Shown here in pieces: positions 16,623-24,807 of a stretch of 43,871 nucleotides of DNA. This DNA comes from Acidobacteriota bacterium (lineage in GTDB: Bacteria; Acidobacteriota; Vicinamibacteria; Vicinamibacterales; UBA8438). Position numbers and translations under genes: made by a program. The stretch is taken from positions 1 through 43,871 of the forward strand of contig DQNS01000019.1 of the NCBI GenBank assembly GCA_015659035.1. Reading direction: 5' to 3'. Positions within the stretch are counted from its first letter, which is position 1. The number at the start of each line of letters is the position of its first letter. Under the pieces are notes generated by a model, which was not told the origin of the DNA, ran no database searches, and saw only the letters and a program-made list of their open reading frames with translations.

Positions 16623-17990
16623 ATGGCCCGAAAGTACTACATCGACACGTTCGGTTGTCAGATGAACGTCCACGATTCCGAGCGACTGGCCGGTCTCCTC
16701 GATCAGGCTGGATACGAGCCGGCGACCACGCCGAACGAGGCCGACCTCGTCGTGATCAACACCTGCAGTGTGCGCGAGCGGGCCGAAGATCGGTTGTACA
16801 CGGAACTCGGCATGGTGGCTACCAACAAATCCGGCAAGCGGCCGATCGTCGCGGTGACCGGCTGCGTGGCCCAGCAAGAGGGAAGTGCGTTGCTCGAACG
16901 GGGACGGCGTGTGGATCTTGTGGTCGGCACCCAGGCTTTGACGCGTCTGCCGGAGATGGTGGATAGGCTCGTCCGGGACCGCCCCGAGCGAGTCGATATC
17001 AATCCATACGACAACGTGTCCTTTCCGCTCGGGGTTGCGCGCAGGTCCGACCCGGTCAAGGCGTCGGTCACCATCATCGAGGGGTGTAATGACTTTTGCG
17101 CGTTCTGTGTGGTGCCGTACACCAGAGGCCACGAGCGGATGCGCCCGGCTGGGGAAATCATCGAGGAAGTCCGTCTCGCTGCCGCGGAGGGGCACCGCGA
17201 AATCCATCTGCTGGGACAGATCGTCAATCACTACGCCGCGCCCGACCGTCCGGGCTGCGACTTCGCCGGGTTGCTCGAACTGGTGCACGACGTGACGGGT
17301 GTCGAACGCATCCGCTTCGCCAGTCCGCATCCACGGCACGTGACCGACCGGATGGTCGCCGTCATGCGTGCGCTGCCCAAGGTCTGCCGCCATCTACACC
17401 TGCCCGTCCAATCCGGTTCGACCAGCGTACTGACACGCATGCGGCGGCGGCATACGCGCGACGACTACCTGAAGCTGGTCGACCGTCTGAGAACGGCGAT
17501 GCCGGACATCGCGCTCTCGACCGACATGATCGTCGGGTTCCCCGGGGAAACGGCGGAGGAGTTCGAGGACACGCTCAGCTTGACCAGGGCCGTTGGCTAC
17601 CACAGCATGTTTTCGTTCAAATACTCGGAGCGACCCAACACGCTGGCGGTGAAGCGGCTGGCAGACGACGTGTCGGCAGCCGAGAAGACCCGTCGCATCG
17701 TCGCGCTACAGGAACTGCAGAAGAGCATTCAGGCCAAGATGCATCGTCGGCGCGTCGGCCGCGTGGTCGAGGTGCTGGTCGACTCGACGAGCCGCAGGCG
17801 TGCCTGGGAGCTCGCCGGCCGGACGACAGGCAACACCGTCGTCAACTTCAGCGCACCCAGGGAACTGCTTGGGCACCTGGTGCGGGTGCGCATCACCCAG
17901 AGCGGCCCGTTCAGCCTGCGAGGCGAGCTGCTGCCTGAGAGCGGCACGATCGCCTCCGGGATTCACCCGCGCGCGATCGGCGTCGGATGA
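16623..17990 (+). CDS. miaB: tRNA-2-methylthio-N6-dimethylallyladenosine synthase MiaB
   Basis: MiaB is a radical-SAM methylthiotransferase that converts i6A37 to ms2i6A37 in tRNAs reading UNN codons. The 455-residue protein shows the N-terminal methylthiotransferase domain with three cluster cysteines (DTFGCQMNVHDSE, INTCSVRERAE, VTGCVAQQEG). The radical-SAM motif CNDFCAFC lies at about residue 156, followed by the usual core (HLLGQIVNHY, LPVQSGSTSVLTRMRR, DMIVGFPGET). A C-terminal TRAM domain (about 380-440) follows. In the LGQ-V-x-Y motif the usual asparagine after Q-N-V is changed (QIVNHY), a small deviation. miaA is not in the window. Confidence 0.95.
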   Translation: MARKYYIDTFGCQMNVHDSERLAGLLDQAGYEPATTPNEADLVVINTCSVRERAEDRLYTELGMVATNKSGKRPIVAVTGCVAQQEGSALLERGRRVDLVVGTQALTRLPEMVDRLVRDRPERVDINPYDNVSFPLGVARRSDPVKASVTIIEGCNDFCAFCVVPYTRGHERMRPAGEIIEEVRLAAAEGHREIHLLGQIVNHYAAPDRPGCDFAGLLELVHDVTGVERIRFASPHPRHVTDRMVAVMRALPKVCRHLHLPVQSGSTSVLTRMRRRHTRDDYLKLVDRLRTAMPDIALSTDMIVGFPGETAEEFEDTLSLTRAVGYHSMFSFKYSERPNTLAVKRLADDVSAAEKTRRIVALQELQKSIQAKMHRRRVGRVVEVLVDSTSRRRAWELAGRTTGNTVVNFSAPRELLGHLVRVRITQSGPFSLRGELLPESGTIASGIHPRAIGVG

Positions 17991-18028
17991 CGACAAGCGG
18001 ACCGTGCGTACTCTGACCGCCGGGACAG

Positions 18029-18065
18029 CGTCGGTCGAATGCTGCGGGACTTTCACCACGGGCTG
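18029..18065 (+). repeat. 33-base dispersed repeat, plus-strand copy
   Basis: GTCGGTCGAATGCTGCGGGA followed by CTTTCACCACGGGCTGG; same sequence type as at 10159-10196 and 13164-13197. It runs directly into module M. Confidence 0.65.
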
Positions 18066-18153
18066 GCAGCGATAGCTCCGCCTCCAACCGTCCAGACGAG
18101 GGTCGGCTTCCGCCTCGCTGCCAGGCTTCTCTCAATGGCCCCCCTACGCGGTG
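18044..18153 (+). repeat. Module M next to copy A3
   Basis: GACTTTCACCACGGGCTGG, then CAGCGATAGCTCCGCCTCC, then CGTCCAGACGAGGGTCGGC, TCGCTGCCAGGC and CTACGCGG, leading into family A copy A3. It matches 9938-10045 read on the opposite strand. Confidence 0.7.
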
Positions 18154-18222
18154 CTAGACATCTCCGGCGGGCCACGAAAAGTTGATCCTGACGTTACAAT
18201 GTCACCCTTAGGAGATGTCTAG
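18154..18222 (+). repeat. Family A inverted-repeat element, copy A3
   Basis: The best-preserved copy: perfect 12 bp inverted repeats CTAGACATCTCC and GGAGATGTCTAG spaced by 45 bases, with ATGTCACCCTTA before the right arm. It ends 48 bases before the start of the DUF151 nuclease gene. Another fragment of the 33-base repeat (CTCACCACGGGTTG) follows immediately. Confidence 0.8.
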
Positions 18223-18270
18223 ACTCTCACCACGGGTTGTCAGCTACACGAGCATAGAGAGGATTTGACG

Positions 18271-18756
18271 ATGCAGGTCGAAATGTCAATCAAGGGGCTG
18301 ATGGTCGATCCGATCACGAACATGCCGATCGTCATCCTGCATGACAGCGAGGGGCAGCGCGTCCTACCGATCTGGGTGGGCCTCTTCGAGGCTAACGCCA
18401 TCGCTCTGCAGATCGAAAACATCTCGATGCCACGACCGATGACGCACGACCTGCTGCGGAACGTCATCCACGACCTCAAGGCGGACGTGCAGAAAGTCGT
18501 GGTCAGCGACCTGAAGGAGAACACCTTCTATGCCGTCATCCACCTGGTCGTCGGAGGCGAGCTCGTGGCCATCGATGCCCGGCCGAGCGATGCCATCGCG
18601 TTGGCGTTGCGGGTGGGCGCGCCGATCTTCGCCGAAGACACGGTCATCGCCAACGCAAAGCAGCTGGACATCTCGCCGGCCAAAGGGGACTCCGAGCGGC
18701 TGCAGAAATGGCTCGAGGCGCTCGACCCTGAAACACTGGGAAAATACAAGATGTAG
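18271..18756 (+). CDS. Bifunctional nuclease family protein (DUF151)
   Basis: DUF151 proteins (such as M. tuberculosis Rv1829 and plant BBD proteins) have been described as having DNase and RNase activity; their cellular role is poorly defined. The 161-residue protein shows the family core: EMSIKGLMVDPITNMPIVIL, LPIWVGLFEANAIALQIE, RPMTHDLLRNVI, and the C-terminal GGELVAIDARPSDAIALALR with its conserved DARPSDA block. The ATG follows GAGAGGA at a good distance; the TTG two codons earlier is less likely. It lies between miaB and parA on the same strand, downstream of compound repeat M+A3. Confidence 0.88.
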   Translation: MQVEMSIKGLMVDPITNMPIVILHDSEGQRVLPIWVGLFEANAIALQIENISMPRPMTHDLLRNVIHDLKADVQKVVVSDLKENTFYAVIHLVVGGELVAIDARPSDAIALALRVGAPIFAEDTVIANAKQLDISPAKGDSERLQKWLEALDPETLGKYKM

Positions 18757-18784
18757 CCGCGTACGCGGTCGGGGCATGATGCCC
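18757..18784 (+). other. Tandem hairpins after the DUF151 gene
   Basis: Directly after the stop codon come a perfect 12-base palindrome CCGCGTACGCGG and then GGGCATGATGCCC. They could stabilise the transcript end or slow RNA polymerase. There is no T-run, so a classical intrinsic terminator is not supported. Confidence 0.4.
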
Positions 18785-18799
18785 GCCTGGGGAATTATG

Positions 18800-18829
18800 T
18801 TGCGAACCTCTGGGACGGGACGCTAGAAT
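18800..18829 (+). promoter_or_regulatory. Candidate promoter for parAB
   Basis: TTGCGA (18800-18805) and TAGAAT (18824-18829) with an 18-base spacer, about 60 bases before the parA start. TAGAAT is also the best -10 candidate before lptFG (20921) and near 41062. Confidence 0.45.
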
Positions 18830-18889
18830 GACGCCGCATCACCATACGTTGGTGACCGTCACAGAACTGTCCAAGGAAACGTCTCCAGC

Positions 18890-19660
18890 GTGCCGTTCAA
18901 GATGATCGTCGCGATCGCCAATCAGAAAGGCGGGGTCGGAAAGACAACGACGGCGATCAACCTGGCTGCGGCACTGTCACTGCGCGGCAAACAGACGCTC
19001 CTGATCGATCTCGACCCGCAAGGCAACAGCACGCTGTCGTTCGTTCAGCGCGAGACCCTCACCGTTTCCGCCTACGAGGCCTTTGCCAATCCCGACTGCA
19101 CGCTATCGGATGTCATCGTGCCTGCCGATCGGCAGGAAAATCTGTCGCTCGTACCCGCCCGTATCTCGCTGGCCAAGCTCGAAGCTCGCCTCGTCGGAGA
19201 GCTCGACGCGCACTTCAGATTGAAGGACCTCCTCGCACCGCTGGCGAAGCAGTATCCTTATGTCGTGATCGACTGCCCGCCGACACTCGGATTACTGACG
19301 GTCAACGCCCTGGTCGCGGCGAGCCATCTGTTGATCCCGATCCAATCATCGTATTTCGCCCTTGAAGGCACCGACGATCTCCTCGAGACAATCGAGAAGG
19401 TCCGAACGAGAGCCAACCCGAGACTTGAGATACTTGGCGTGCTGATTACAATGCTCGACAGGCGTACGTCGCTGGGTCGCGACATCCAGACGCAGATCAA
19501 CAAGGTCTTCGGCAAGAAGGTCTTCAGGACCGTCATTTCGAAGAACGTGCGTCTCGAGGAGAGCCCGGCCTATCGCGAGTCGATCTTCTCTTTCGCGCCG
19601 GGCTCCAAGGGGGCTTCCGACTACTACAGTTTGTGCGAGGAGGTTATAGACCGTGCCTAG
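18890..19660 (+). CDS. parA: Chromosome partitioning ATPase ParA (Soj family)
   Basis: ParA is a DNA-binding ATPase that moves ParB-bound origins apart. The 256-residue protein has the deviant Walker A KGGVGKTT at about residue 12-19 (signature lysine in KGG), switch I DLDPQGN, Walker B VVIDCPPTLG, and the C-terminal helices (RTVISKNVRLEESPAYRESIFSFAPGSKGASDY). The short N-terminus is of the chromosomal Soj type. The start is GTG 18890, with an internal ATG at 18902 as alternative. It overlaps parB by 8 bases, so the two are translationally coupled. A plasmid-type ParA would carry an N-terminal helix-turn-helix, which is absent. Confidence 0.95.
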   Translation: MPFKMIVAIANQKGGVGKTTTAINLAAALSLRGKQTLLIDLDPQGNSTLSFVQRETLTVSAYEAFANPDCTLSDVIVPADRQENLSLVPARISLAKLEARLVGELDAHFRLKDLLAPLAKQYPYVVIDCPPTLGLLTVNALVAASHLLIPIQSSYFALEGTDDLLETIEKVRTRANPRLEILGVLITMLDRRTSLGRDIQTQINKVFGKKVFRTVISKNVRLEESPAYRESIFSFAPGSKGASDYYSLCEEVIDRA

Positions 19661-20477
19661 GCGAGGACTGCCGCGCGCCGTGAAGATGCGCCACGATGAG
19701 CACTATGTCGAGGCGCTTGCCGCCTCTTCGGGTACACCGATCGGACGCATGATCCCCATCGATCAGGTCGACCCGAATCCGGACCAGCCCAGACAGGTAA
19801 TGGGTGATCTCTCCGAACTGATGGCGTCGATCACCGAGAAGGGAATCATCGAGCCACTCATCGTCAGGCAGCGGCGGGGTCGGTTCCAGATCGTAGCGGG
19901 GGAGCGACGCTACCAGGCGGCCGTTCAGGTCGGGCTGCGGGAGGTCCCGGCCGTGATCCGGGATGTCGACGACGCGGAGCTGATCGAGATCGCCCTCATC
20001 GAGAACCTGCAACGCCGAGACCTCAGCCCGTTCGAAGAGGCTCAGGCGCTGCACACCCTGGCCAGGGACCACGGGTTCAGGCATGAGGATCTGGCCAGAC
20101 GCCTCGGGAAATCACGAACCTCAATCACCGAGTCACTCAGCCTCAACGCGATGCCGGACGAGGTTCGAGAACTTTGTCGGCTGGCCGACATTACGTCCAA
20201 GTCGCTGCTGCTACAGGTGGTTAGGCAAGGCGATGCGAAGAAAATGATCGCCCTCCTCGAGCGGTTGACCAGACGCTCTGGAGCGACGACACGGGAGCAG
20301 GCCAGAGCCGCGACCGCGAGACCGGGGCCCGGGCGACCCAAGGCTTTCACTTTCACCTACGTGCCGCCCGCCAAGACCTTCAACCTCAGCTTGAAGTTCC
20401 GCAAGTCGCGGGTCGACCGCGACGAGATCATCACCGCGCTCACCGCGATCATCGAGGAACTAAAGCGAGCCGACTGA
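19653..20477 (+). CDS. parB: Chromosome partitioning protein ParB (Spo0J family)
   Basis: ParB is the CTP-dependent clamp that loads at parS sites and spreads along origin DNA. The 274-residue protein has the N-terminal CTPase domain (VDPNPDQPRQVMGDL, GIIEPLIVRQRRG, and the conserved GERRYQAAVQVG and ENLQRRDLSPFEEA blocks). A central helix-turn-helix follows (HEDLARRLGKSRTSITESLSL). The C-terminal dimerization part (about 220-274) is Lys/Arg-rich and ends IEELKRAD. The GTG start overlaps the end of parA. No parS palindrome (TGTTTCACGTGAAACA type) was found in the window by eye. ParAB pairs of this type usually lie near the chromosomal origin. Confidence 0.94.
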   Translation: MPRRGLPRAVKMRHDEHYVEALAASSGTPIGRMIPIDQVDPNPDQPRQVMGDLSELMASITEKGIIEPLIVRQRRGRFQIVAGERRYQAAVQVGLREVPAVIRDVDDAELIEIALIENLQRRDLSPFEEAQALHTLARDHGFRHEDLARRLGKSRTSITESLSLNAMPDEVRELCRLADITSKSLLLQVVRQGDAKKMIALLERLTRRSGATTREQARAATARPGPGRPKAFTFTYVPPAKTFNLSLKFRKSRVDRDEIITALTAIIEELKRAD

Positions 20478-20560
20478 CACGGACCACTTAGCCTGCGAGA
20501 GCCCCGTTCGCGTCGGGCCTGTTTGTCTGTCTGAGCCCTGGCCATCCCTAAGTTAACATA

Positions 20561-20650
20561 ACACCCCTTATTGGACCCAATAAGTACAAGGATTCAGGGT
20601 GACTCGAATCCAGGAATTTCTTGGGTCTCTTGGGTCTAATGAAGGGGTGC
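20561..20650. repeat. Family C inverted-repeat element
   Basis: ACACCCCTTATTGGACCCAA at the left end pairs with TTGGGTCTAATGAAGGGGTG at the right end. A second small stem (GGATTC / GAATCC) lies inside. About 90 bases long, noticeably lower in GC than its surroundings, with no coding capacity. Probably a non-autonomous mobile element or its remnant. Confidence 0.6.
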
Positions 20651-20695
20651 GTGGCGAGTGCTCGATTTGAGCCCGCTCGGCGCCGCCACGCTCTA

Positions 20696-20781
20696 CCGGA
20701 TTCTGGGTGCTTCGAAGATCTGGGCCAATTTGAACGCTGTGTCGAAATCGAAGGCTCCGGTTCTGGGCCCTTCGAAGGTCA
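20696..20781. repeat. Degenerate direct repeats
   Basis: CCGGATTCTGGGTGCTTCGA with AGATC (from about 20697) and CCGGTTCTGGGCCCTTCGAA with GGTC (from about 20757), 60 bases apart, with a further GTCGAAATCGAAGG between them. Confidence 0.5.
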
Positions 20782-20920
20782 TAGCCGCGCTGCGTAACGC
20801 CGGCCGACGATGTCTCCACGGCCACCGGACCCAGGGATGGCCGATCAGAGACCAAGCCCGAAGCCTGTGAAGCCCGAGCCGGGTACCCCTTCCCCATTCT
20901 CTGGCCGATAGACGTGGTGA

Positions 20921-20926
20921 TAGAAT
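20921..20926 (+). promoter_or_regulatory. Candidate -10 box of lptFG; near-leaderless transcript
   Basis: TAGAAT lies 13 bases before the lptFG ATG, so a transcript starting at the normal distance would have almost no 5' leader, and no Shine-Dalgarno sequence is visible. The -35 is weak (TTCTCT at 20897-20902). Confidence 0.35.
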
Positions 20927-20939
20927 TCCACCACCGTCG

Positions 20940-23279
20940 ATGCTGAGCATCATTGACCGCTACATCCTGCGGGAAACACTCCGGATGGTGTTTCTCTGTC
21001 TTCTGGTCTTCACCTTCATCCTCATGATCAACCCGATCATGGGCGTGGTCCAGGAGCTGCTCACGAAGGGTGTCGGCGGCTGGACGATCGCCCAGCTCAT
21101 GCTGACGCTCGTTCCTCAGGCACTCGGCGTCACCATCCCGATGGCGGTCCTCATCGGGCTCCTGATGGGACTCGGGAGGCTGTCCGGCGACCGTGAGACC
21201 GTGGCGCTGCAGGCCTGCGGTATCAGCATCTATCGGATGCTCAGACCAGTGGCGGTGCTGGGCGTGATGGCGCTCGGGGCGACCACGTACATCCTGATCG
21301 TGGCAGTGACGGACGCCAACCAGGCGTTCCGCGAGATCACCTTCCGCACAATGGCGACACGGGCGGAAGACGAGGTGAAACCACGGGTTTTCTACGAGGG
21401 CTTCTCGGGGATCCGCCTGCGTGTGATGGACGTGGACATCGAGGGCACCGGGTGGTCCGAGGTCTTCCTGTCCGACAACACTGACCCGGAGAACCCCCTC
21501 GTGTACATCGCCGAGAAAGGCCGAGTGGTCATCGACCGCGAGAACAGCATGGTGGATGTCGTCCTCACTGCTGGCAGCTGGCACCGCGTCGACCCGGAGG
21601 ACCTCGCCATCTACGACACGCAAACCTTCGAGGAGACCACCATCAAACTCGACCCCGACACCGTCTTCCCCGCCGGCGGGCCGGCACGGGGGCTACGCGA
21701 GATGGCGATCCCCGAGTTGCAGGCTCTGGTGATCAGCATGCGGGAACAGGGGGTGTCGCCCCACAACGAGATCATAGAGATCCACACGAGGTTTTCCTTG
21801 CCGGTGGCCTGTCTGGTGTTCGTCATCATCGGCCTGGCCTTGGGCGTCACGAGCCGCAGGGACGGCAGGCTGGCCAGCTTCGCACTGGGAATCGGGGTCA
21901 TCTTCGCCTACTACATCATCATGTACGTCGGGAGGGGGTTGGCCAAAGGGGCACTCGTGTCCCCGCATCTAGCGATGTGGCTGCCGAACATCTTTCTTGG
22001 GGGCGGAGGCGTGGCGCTGCTCGTCTGGCGTGCCCGTTCGGCGGGGCGTCGGGTCTCGTTTGGTCTCACCTTCCTTCGACGCCAGAGTGCGGCACCGTTG
22101 CCGGCCGGCACCCCGAGAGACGGCACCCGCAGGTCGGCGCTGGCCGGCCCCGGCACGGGTATCCGCACTGGCGCCGGCTGGTCGGGGGGTGGTCTGTTCA
22201 GTCTCCTCGACCGCTATGTGGGCAAGCATTACCTGAGAATCGGACTGCTGGCGTTCGTCGGACTGCTGGGGATCTTCTATATCGCGACCTTCGTCGACGT
22301 GTCAGACAAGCTGTTCAAAGGCCAGACGACCGTGATCACGATCCTCGAATATTTCTGGTACTCGACGCCGCTGTACGTCTCCTTCGTGTTGCCGATTTCC
22401 GCGTTGGTGGCCACCCTGGTCACCGTGGGCATGCTGACCAAGAGCAGTGAACTCACGGTGATGAAGGCGTGCGGTATCAGCCTCTACCGCGTCTCCCTGC
22501 CCTTGCTGTTGTTCTCGTTGCTGTGGAGCGGTGTGCTGTTCGGCATGGGCGAGAGCTTTCTGGCTGAGGCGAACCGGCGGGCAGAGGGGATCCGGCACGT
22601 CATCAACGGGAACCCCGCAGAAACGTTCGACATACTGGACCGGAAGTGGCTCGTAAGCCACGACGGGGCGACGATCTACAACTACGCCCGCTTCGACCCC
22701 GAACGGGTCGAGCTGAACGCGGTGACCACCTATCGGTTCGCGGACGACGACTGGCGGCTCGTGGAGCGGACCTACGCGACCCAGGCGGTGTTCGACGACG
22801 GCTGGCAAGGCCGCGAGGTGTGGAGACGGGAGTTCGGCGACGACCGCGGACCGATCCCCTTTACGCGGTCCGAGCACAGCGACATGCCGTGGATCGAGCC
22901 GCCGGAGTACTTTGCCACGCGGCGGCCGGAAGCCGAACGCATGAGCTATCAGCAGCTGAACCAGTACATCGGTGATCTCGAAGCGAGCGGATGGGACGTC
23001 GTCGCGCTGCGGGTCGCGCTGCAGCGCAAGCTCTCCTTCCCTTTCGTCGCGTTGATTCTCACCCTGATCGCGATCCCATTCGCCGTGACGACAGGCCGCC
23101 ACGGCGCGATGTACGGCATCGGCATCGGCATCATCCTGGCGTTCTCCTACTGGCTCGTGGCCAGTATCTTCGCCGCCATCGGCAGCGCCGGGTTACTCAG
23201 CCCGCTGCTGGCAGCATGGGCCCCAAATGTGCTCTTTGGCGGGTCCGCCGTCTATTTGCTGCTTGCCGTGCGGACGTAA
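20940..23279 (+). CDS. Single-chain LptF-LptG fusion, LPS export permease
   Basis: LptF and LptG are normally two YjgP/YjgQ permeases that pair with LptB to extract LPS. Here one 779-residue frame holds both. The first half (1 to about 375) starts IIDRYILRETLRMVFLCLLVFTFI and has the family's three early helices (GVTIPMAVLIGLLMGLGRL, ALQACGISIYRML), a periplasmic jellyroll (about 135-290) and three late helices. A Gly/Arg/Pro-rich linker (about 385-420) is followed by a second copy: SLLDRYVGKHYLRIGLLAFV, VSFVLPISALVATLVTVGML, MKACGISLYRVSLPLL, jellyroll, and final helices (LSFPFVALILTLIAIPFAV). Both halves carry the ACGISxYR coupling motif expected to contact LptB. No stop or frameshift separates them. 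Its LptB and LptC/LptA partners are encoded at 1603-5146. Confidence 0.93.
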   Translation: MLSIIDRYILRETLRMVFLCLLVFTFILMINPIMGVVQELLTKGVGGWTIAQLMLTLVPQALGVTIPMAVLIGLLMGLGRLSGDRETVALQACGISIYRMLRPVAVLGVMALGATTYILIVAVTDANQAFREITFRTMATRAEDEVKPRVFYEGFSGIRLRVMDVDIEGTGWSEVFLSDNTDPENPLVYIAEKGRVVIDRENSMVDVVLTAGSWHRVDPEDLAIYDTQTFEETTIKLDPDTVFPAGGPARGLREMAIPELQALVISMREQGVSPHNEIIEIHTRFSLPVACLVFVIIGLALGVTSRRDGRLASFALGIGVIFAYYIIMYVGRGLAKGALVSPHLAMWLPNIFLGGGGVALLVWRARSAGRRVSFGLTFLRRQSAAPLPAGTPRDGTRRSALAGPGTGIRTGAGWSGGGLFSLLDRYVGKHYLRIGLLAFVGLLGIFYIATFVDVSDKLFKGQTTVITILEYFWYSTPLYVSFVLPISALVATLVTVGMLTKSSELTVMKACGISLYRVSLPLLLFSLLWSGVLFGMGESFLAEANRRAEGIRHVINGNPAETFDILDRKWLVSHDGATIYNYARFDPERVELNAVTTYRFADDDWRLVERTYATQAVFDDGWQGREVWRREFGDDRGPIPFTRSEHSDMPWIEPPEYFATRRPEAERMSYQQLNQYIGDLEASGWDVVALRVALQRKLSFPFVALILTLIAIPFAVTTGRHGAMYGIGIGIILAFSYWLVASIFAAIGSAGLLSPLLAAWAPNVLFGGSAVYLLLAVRT

Positions 23280-23322
23280 GGTAGAAGTCTTGTTCGCCTT
23301 GCCCTTGCGTCAGGTTATTTTA

Positions 23323-23340
23323 TTATGTCATATGACCTAA
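23323..23340. repeat. AT-rich palindrome between lptFG and metK
   Basis: TTATGTCATATGACCTAA is a nearly perfect 18-base palindrome centred on CATATG, in an AT-rich island. It lies 43 bases after the lptFG stop codon. Function unknown. Confidence 0.4.
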
Positions 23341-23391
23341 TACGCGACGCCCACGGTACTCTTCTCCTGACTCCTTGAGAGCACGTTCCTG

Positions 23392-23577
23392 AGGGGTCCG
23401 ATCAAAGAATAGGCTCGCGTTCTTGGGCGTCGTACTCATGCCGCGCCCGGCCAGTGCAAGGCGCGCGGAGGGAGCATACAGGCAGTATTTCGACCCCTGT
23501 AAGGAATCGTCGAGCGCCAACCTCTACGGGATGGATCGGCGGCCAGAAATGTGAAGTTATTCGTGACCGGGCCCTAA
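23392..23577 (+). mobile_element. Family B MITE-like element, copy B2
   Basis: The left terminal repeat is decayed (AGGGGTCCGATCAAAGAATA) and the right one is well kept (GTTATTCGTGACCGGGCCCT followed by AA). The interior shares GCAAGGCGCGCGGAGGGAGC, ATACAGGCAGTATT and GGGATGGATCGGCGGCCAG with B1 and B3. It fills the spacer between convergent lptFG and metK, and its right edge overlaps the metK stop codon. Confidence 0.78.
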
Positions 23578-24725
23578 AGCCCGGCCGCTTGACGCAGCGC
23601 CGCTGCCTTGTCAGTACGCTCCCAGGTCATCTCCGGCTCGGACCGGCCGAAGTGCCCGAACGCCGCGGTCTGCCGGTAGATCGGCCGCCGCAGATCCAGC
23701 GTCTCGATGATCGCCTTGGGCGTCAACGTGAAGTGCTCCCGAACCAGATCGCTGATCCGCTCCTCATCCACCGCCCCGGTGCCGAACGTCTCGACCAACA
23801 CCGACACCGGGTCGGCGACACCAATCGCGTAGGCCAACTGCACCTGCACACGAGCGGCCAGACCGGCCGCGACGCAGTTCTTGGCCACGTAGCGGGCCAT
23901 GTAACTGGCCGACCGATCGACCTTCGTGGGGTCCTTGCCGGAGAAGGCGCCCCCTCCGTGCGGCGCGGCACCGCCATACGTATCGACGATAATCTTCCGC
24001 CCGGTCACACCCGCGTCGCCATGCGGGCCGCCGGTGACGAACCGACCGGTCGGGTTTACGTAGATGTGCGTCTTGTCGTCAAGCAGGTGCTCCGGCACGG
24101 TCGGTGTGATGATGTGCGTCATCACGTCCTCGCGGATTCGCTCGGTGCTGACGTGCTCACTGTGCTGGCTCGAAACCACCACCGCGTCGACACGCACCGG
24201 CGTGTCCCCGTCATACTGCACCGTCACCTGCGACTTACCGTCAGGTCGCAGATAGTCGAGGACGCCGTCACGCCGGGCCCGCGAGAGACCACGACACAGC
24301 GCGTGCGCGAGCGTGATCGGCAAGGGCATCAACGAATCGGTCTCCGAGCACGCGTACCCGAACATCAGCCCCTGGTCGCCCGCGCCACCCGGGTCGACCC
24401 CCATGGCGATGTCGGGGGACTGTCCGTGAATCGACGACAACACGGCACACGTGTCGGCGTCGAACCCGTACTTGGCCCGGGTATACCCCACATCGCGGAT
24501 CGTCTCGCGGACGACGTCGGTGAAGTCGGTCGAGCGGGTGCTGGTGATCTCGCCGGCAATGACCACGAGACCGGTCGTCAGCAGCGTTTCACAGGCCACC
24601 CGTCCGTTCGGGTCGACCGAGAGCACGGCGTCCACGATGCTGTCCGACACCTGATCGGCGATCTTGTCCGGATGTCCTTCGGTGACAGACTCGGAGGTGA
24701 ACAGGGATTGCCCGGTCCGGCGCAT
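23574..24725 (-). CDS. metK: S-adenosylmethionine synthetase
   Basis: MetK makes S-adenosylmethionine from methionine and ATP in the cytoplasm. The 383-residue protein has the normal length and motifs: [21 protein letters not shown] (ATP-binding histidine), [14 protein letters not shown], the [13 protein letters not shown] loop, the P-loop-like [17 protein letters not shown], and the ending [13 protein letters not shown] chose ATG 24725; the frame is open another 46 codons upstream, but families start here and the upstream part lies in a structured leader. The stop TAG is the edge of family B copy B2 (TTTAGGGCCCGGTCA). xerD lies upstream on the same strand, 168 bases away. Confidence 0.97.
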   Translation of the reverse strand: MRRTGQSLFTSESVTEGHPDKIADQVSDSIVDAVLSVDPNGRVACETLLTTGLVVIAGEITSTRSTDFTDVVRETIRDVGYTRAKYGFDADTCAVLSSIHGQSPDIAMGVDPGGAGDQGLMFGYACSETDSLMPLPITLAHALCRGLSRARRDGVLDYLRPDGKSQVTVQYDGDTPVRVDAVVVSSQHSEHVSTERIREDVMTHIITPTVPEHLLDDKTHIYVNPTGRFVTGGPHGDAGVTGRKIIVDTYGGAAPHGGGAFSGKDPTKVDRSASYMARYVAKNCVAAGLAARVQVQLAYAIGVADPVSVLVETFGTGAVDEERISDLVREHFTLTPKAIIETLDLRRPIYRQTAAFGHFGRSEPEMTWERTDKAAALRQAAGL

Positions 24726-24769
24726 GGCGTGCTCCTTGACGGCTGTCGCGCGTTGTCGTGTGGGAAAAG

Positions 24770-24807
24770 CGGAGGCCAGACGTGTCACGGCCGCACGACT
24801 GCCTCCG
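24770..24807 (-). promoter_or_regulatory. Hairpin with short T-run in the metK leader
   Basis: On the minus strand CGGAGGCAGTCGTG pairs with CACGTCTGGCCTCCG (about 13 pairs with one bulge and one mismatch), followed by CTTTTCCC. It lies about 45 bases before the metK start and downstream of a candidate promoter (TTGACC 24878-24883, TAGCGT 24854-24859, 18-base gap). It may end xerD transcripts or act as a metK leader attenuator. No known SAM riboswitch fold was recognised. Confidence 0.4.

Larger units (their letters stand above)
20478..20939. other. 462-base spacer between parB and lptFG; repeats only
   Basis: No coding frame resembling a protein family was recognised. It contains a 90-base inverted-repeat element (20561-20650), a pair of degenerate direct repeats built around TTCTGGG-CTTCGAAG (20696-20781), and a likely promoter immediately before lptFG (TAGAAT at 20921-20926). 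A small open frame at 20658-20870 is probably noncoding repeat sequence. Confidence 0.6.

Noticed and set aside
20658-20870. Small open frame of 70 codons in the parB-lptFG spacer
   Set aside because: It coincides with degenerate direct repeats and has no family resemblance or ribosome-binding site.
23311-23340. A possible dif site near xerD: TTATGTCATAT matches the XerD arm consensus at 9 of 11 positions
   Set aside because: The XerC arm at the correct distance matches at only about four of 11 positions, and a ParAB locus suggests an origin-side rather than terminus-side location.
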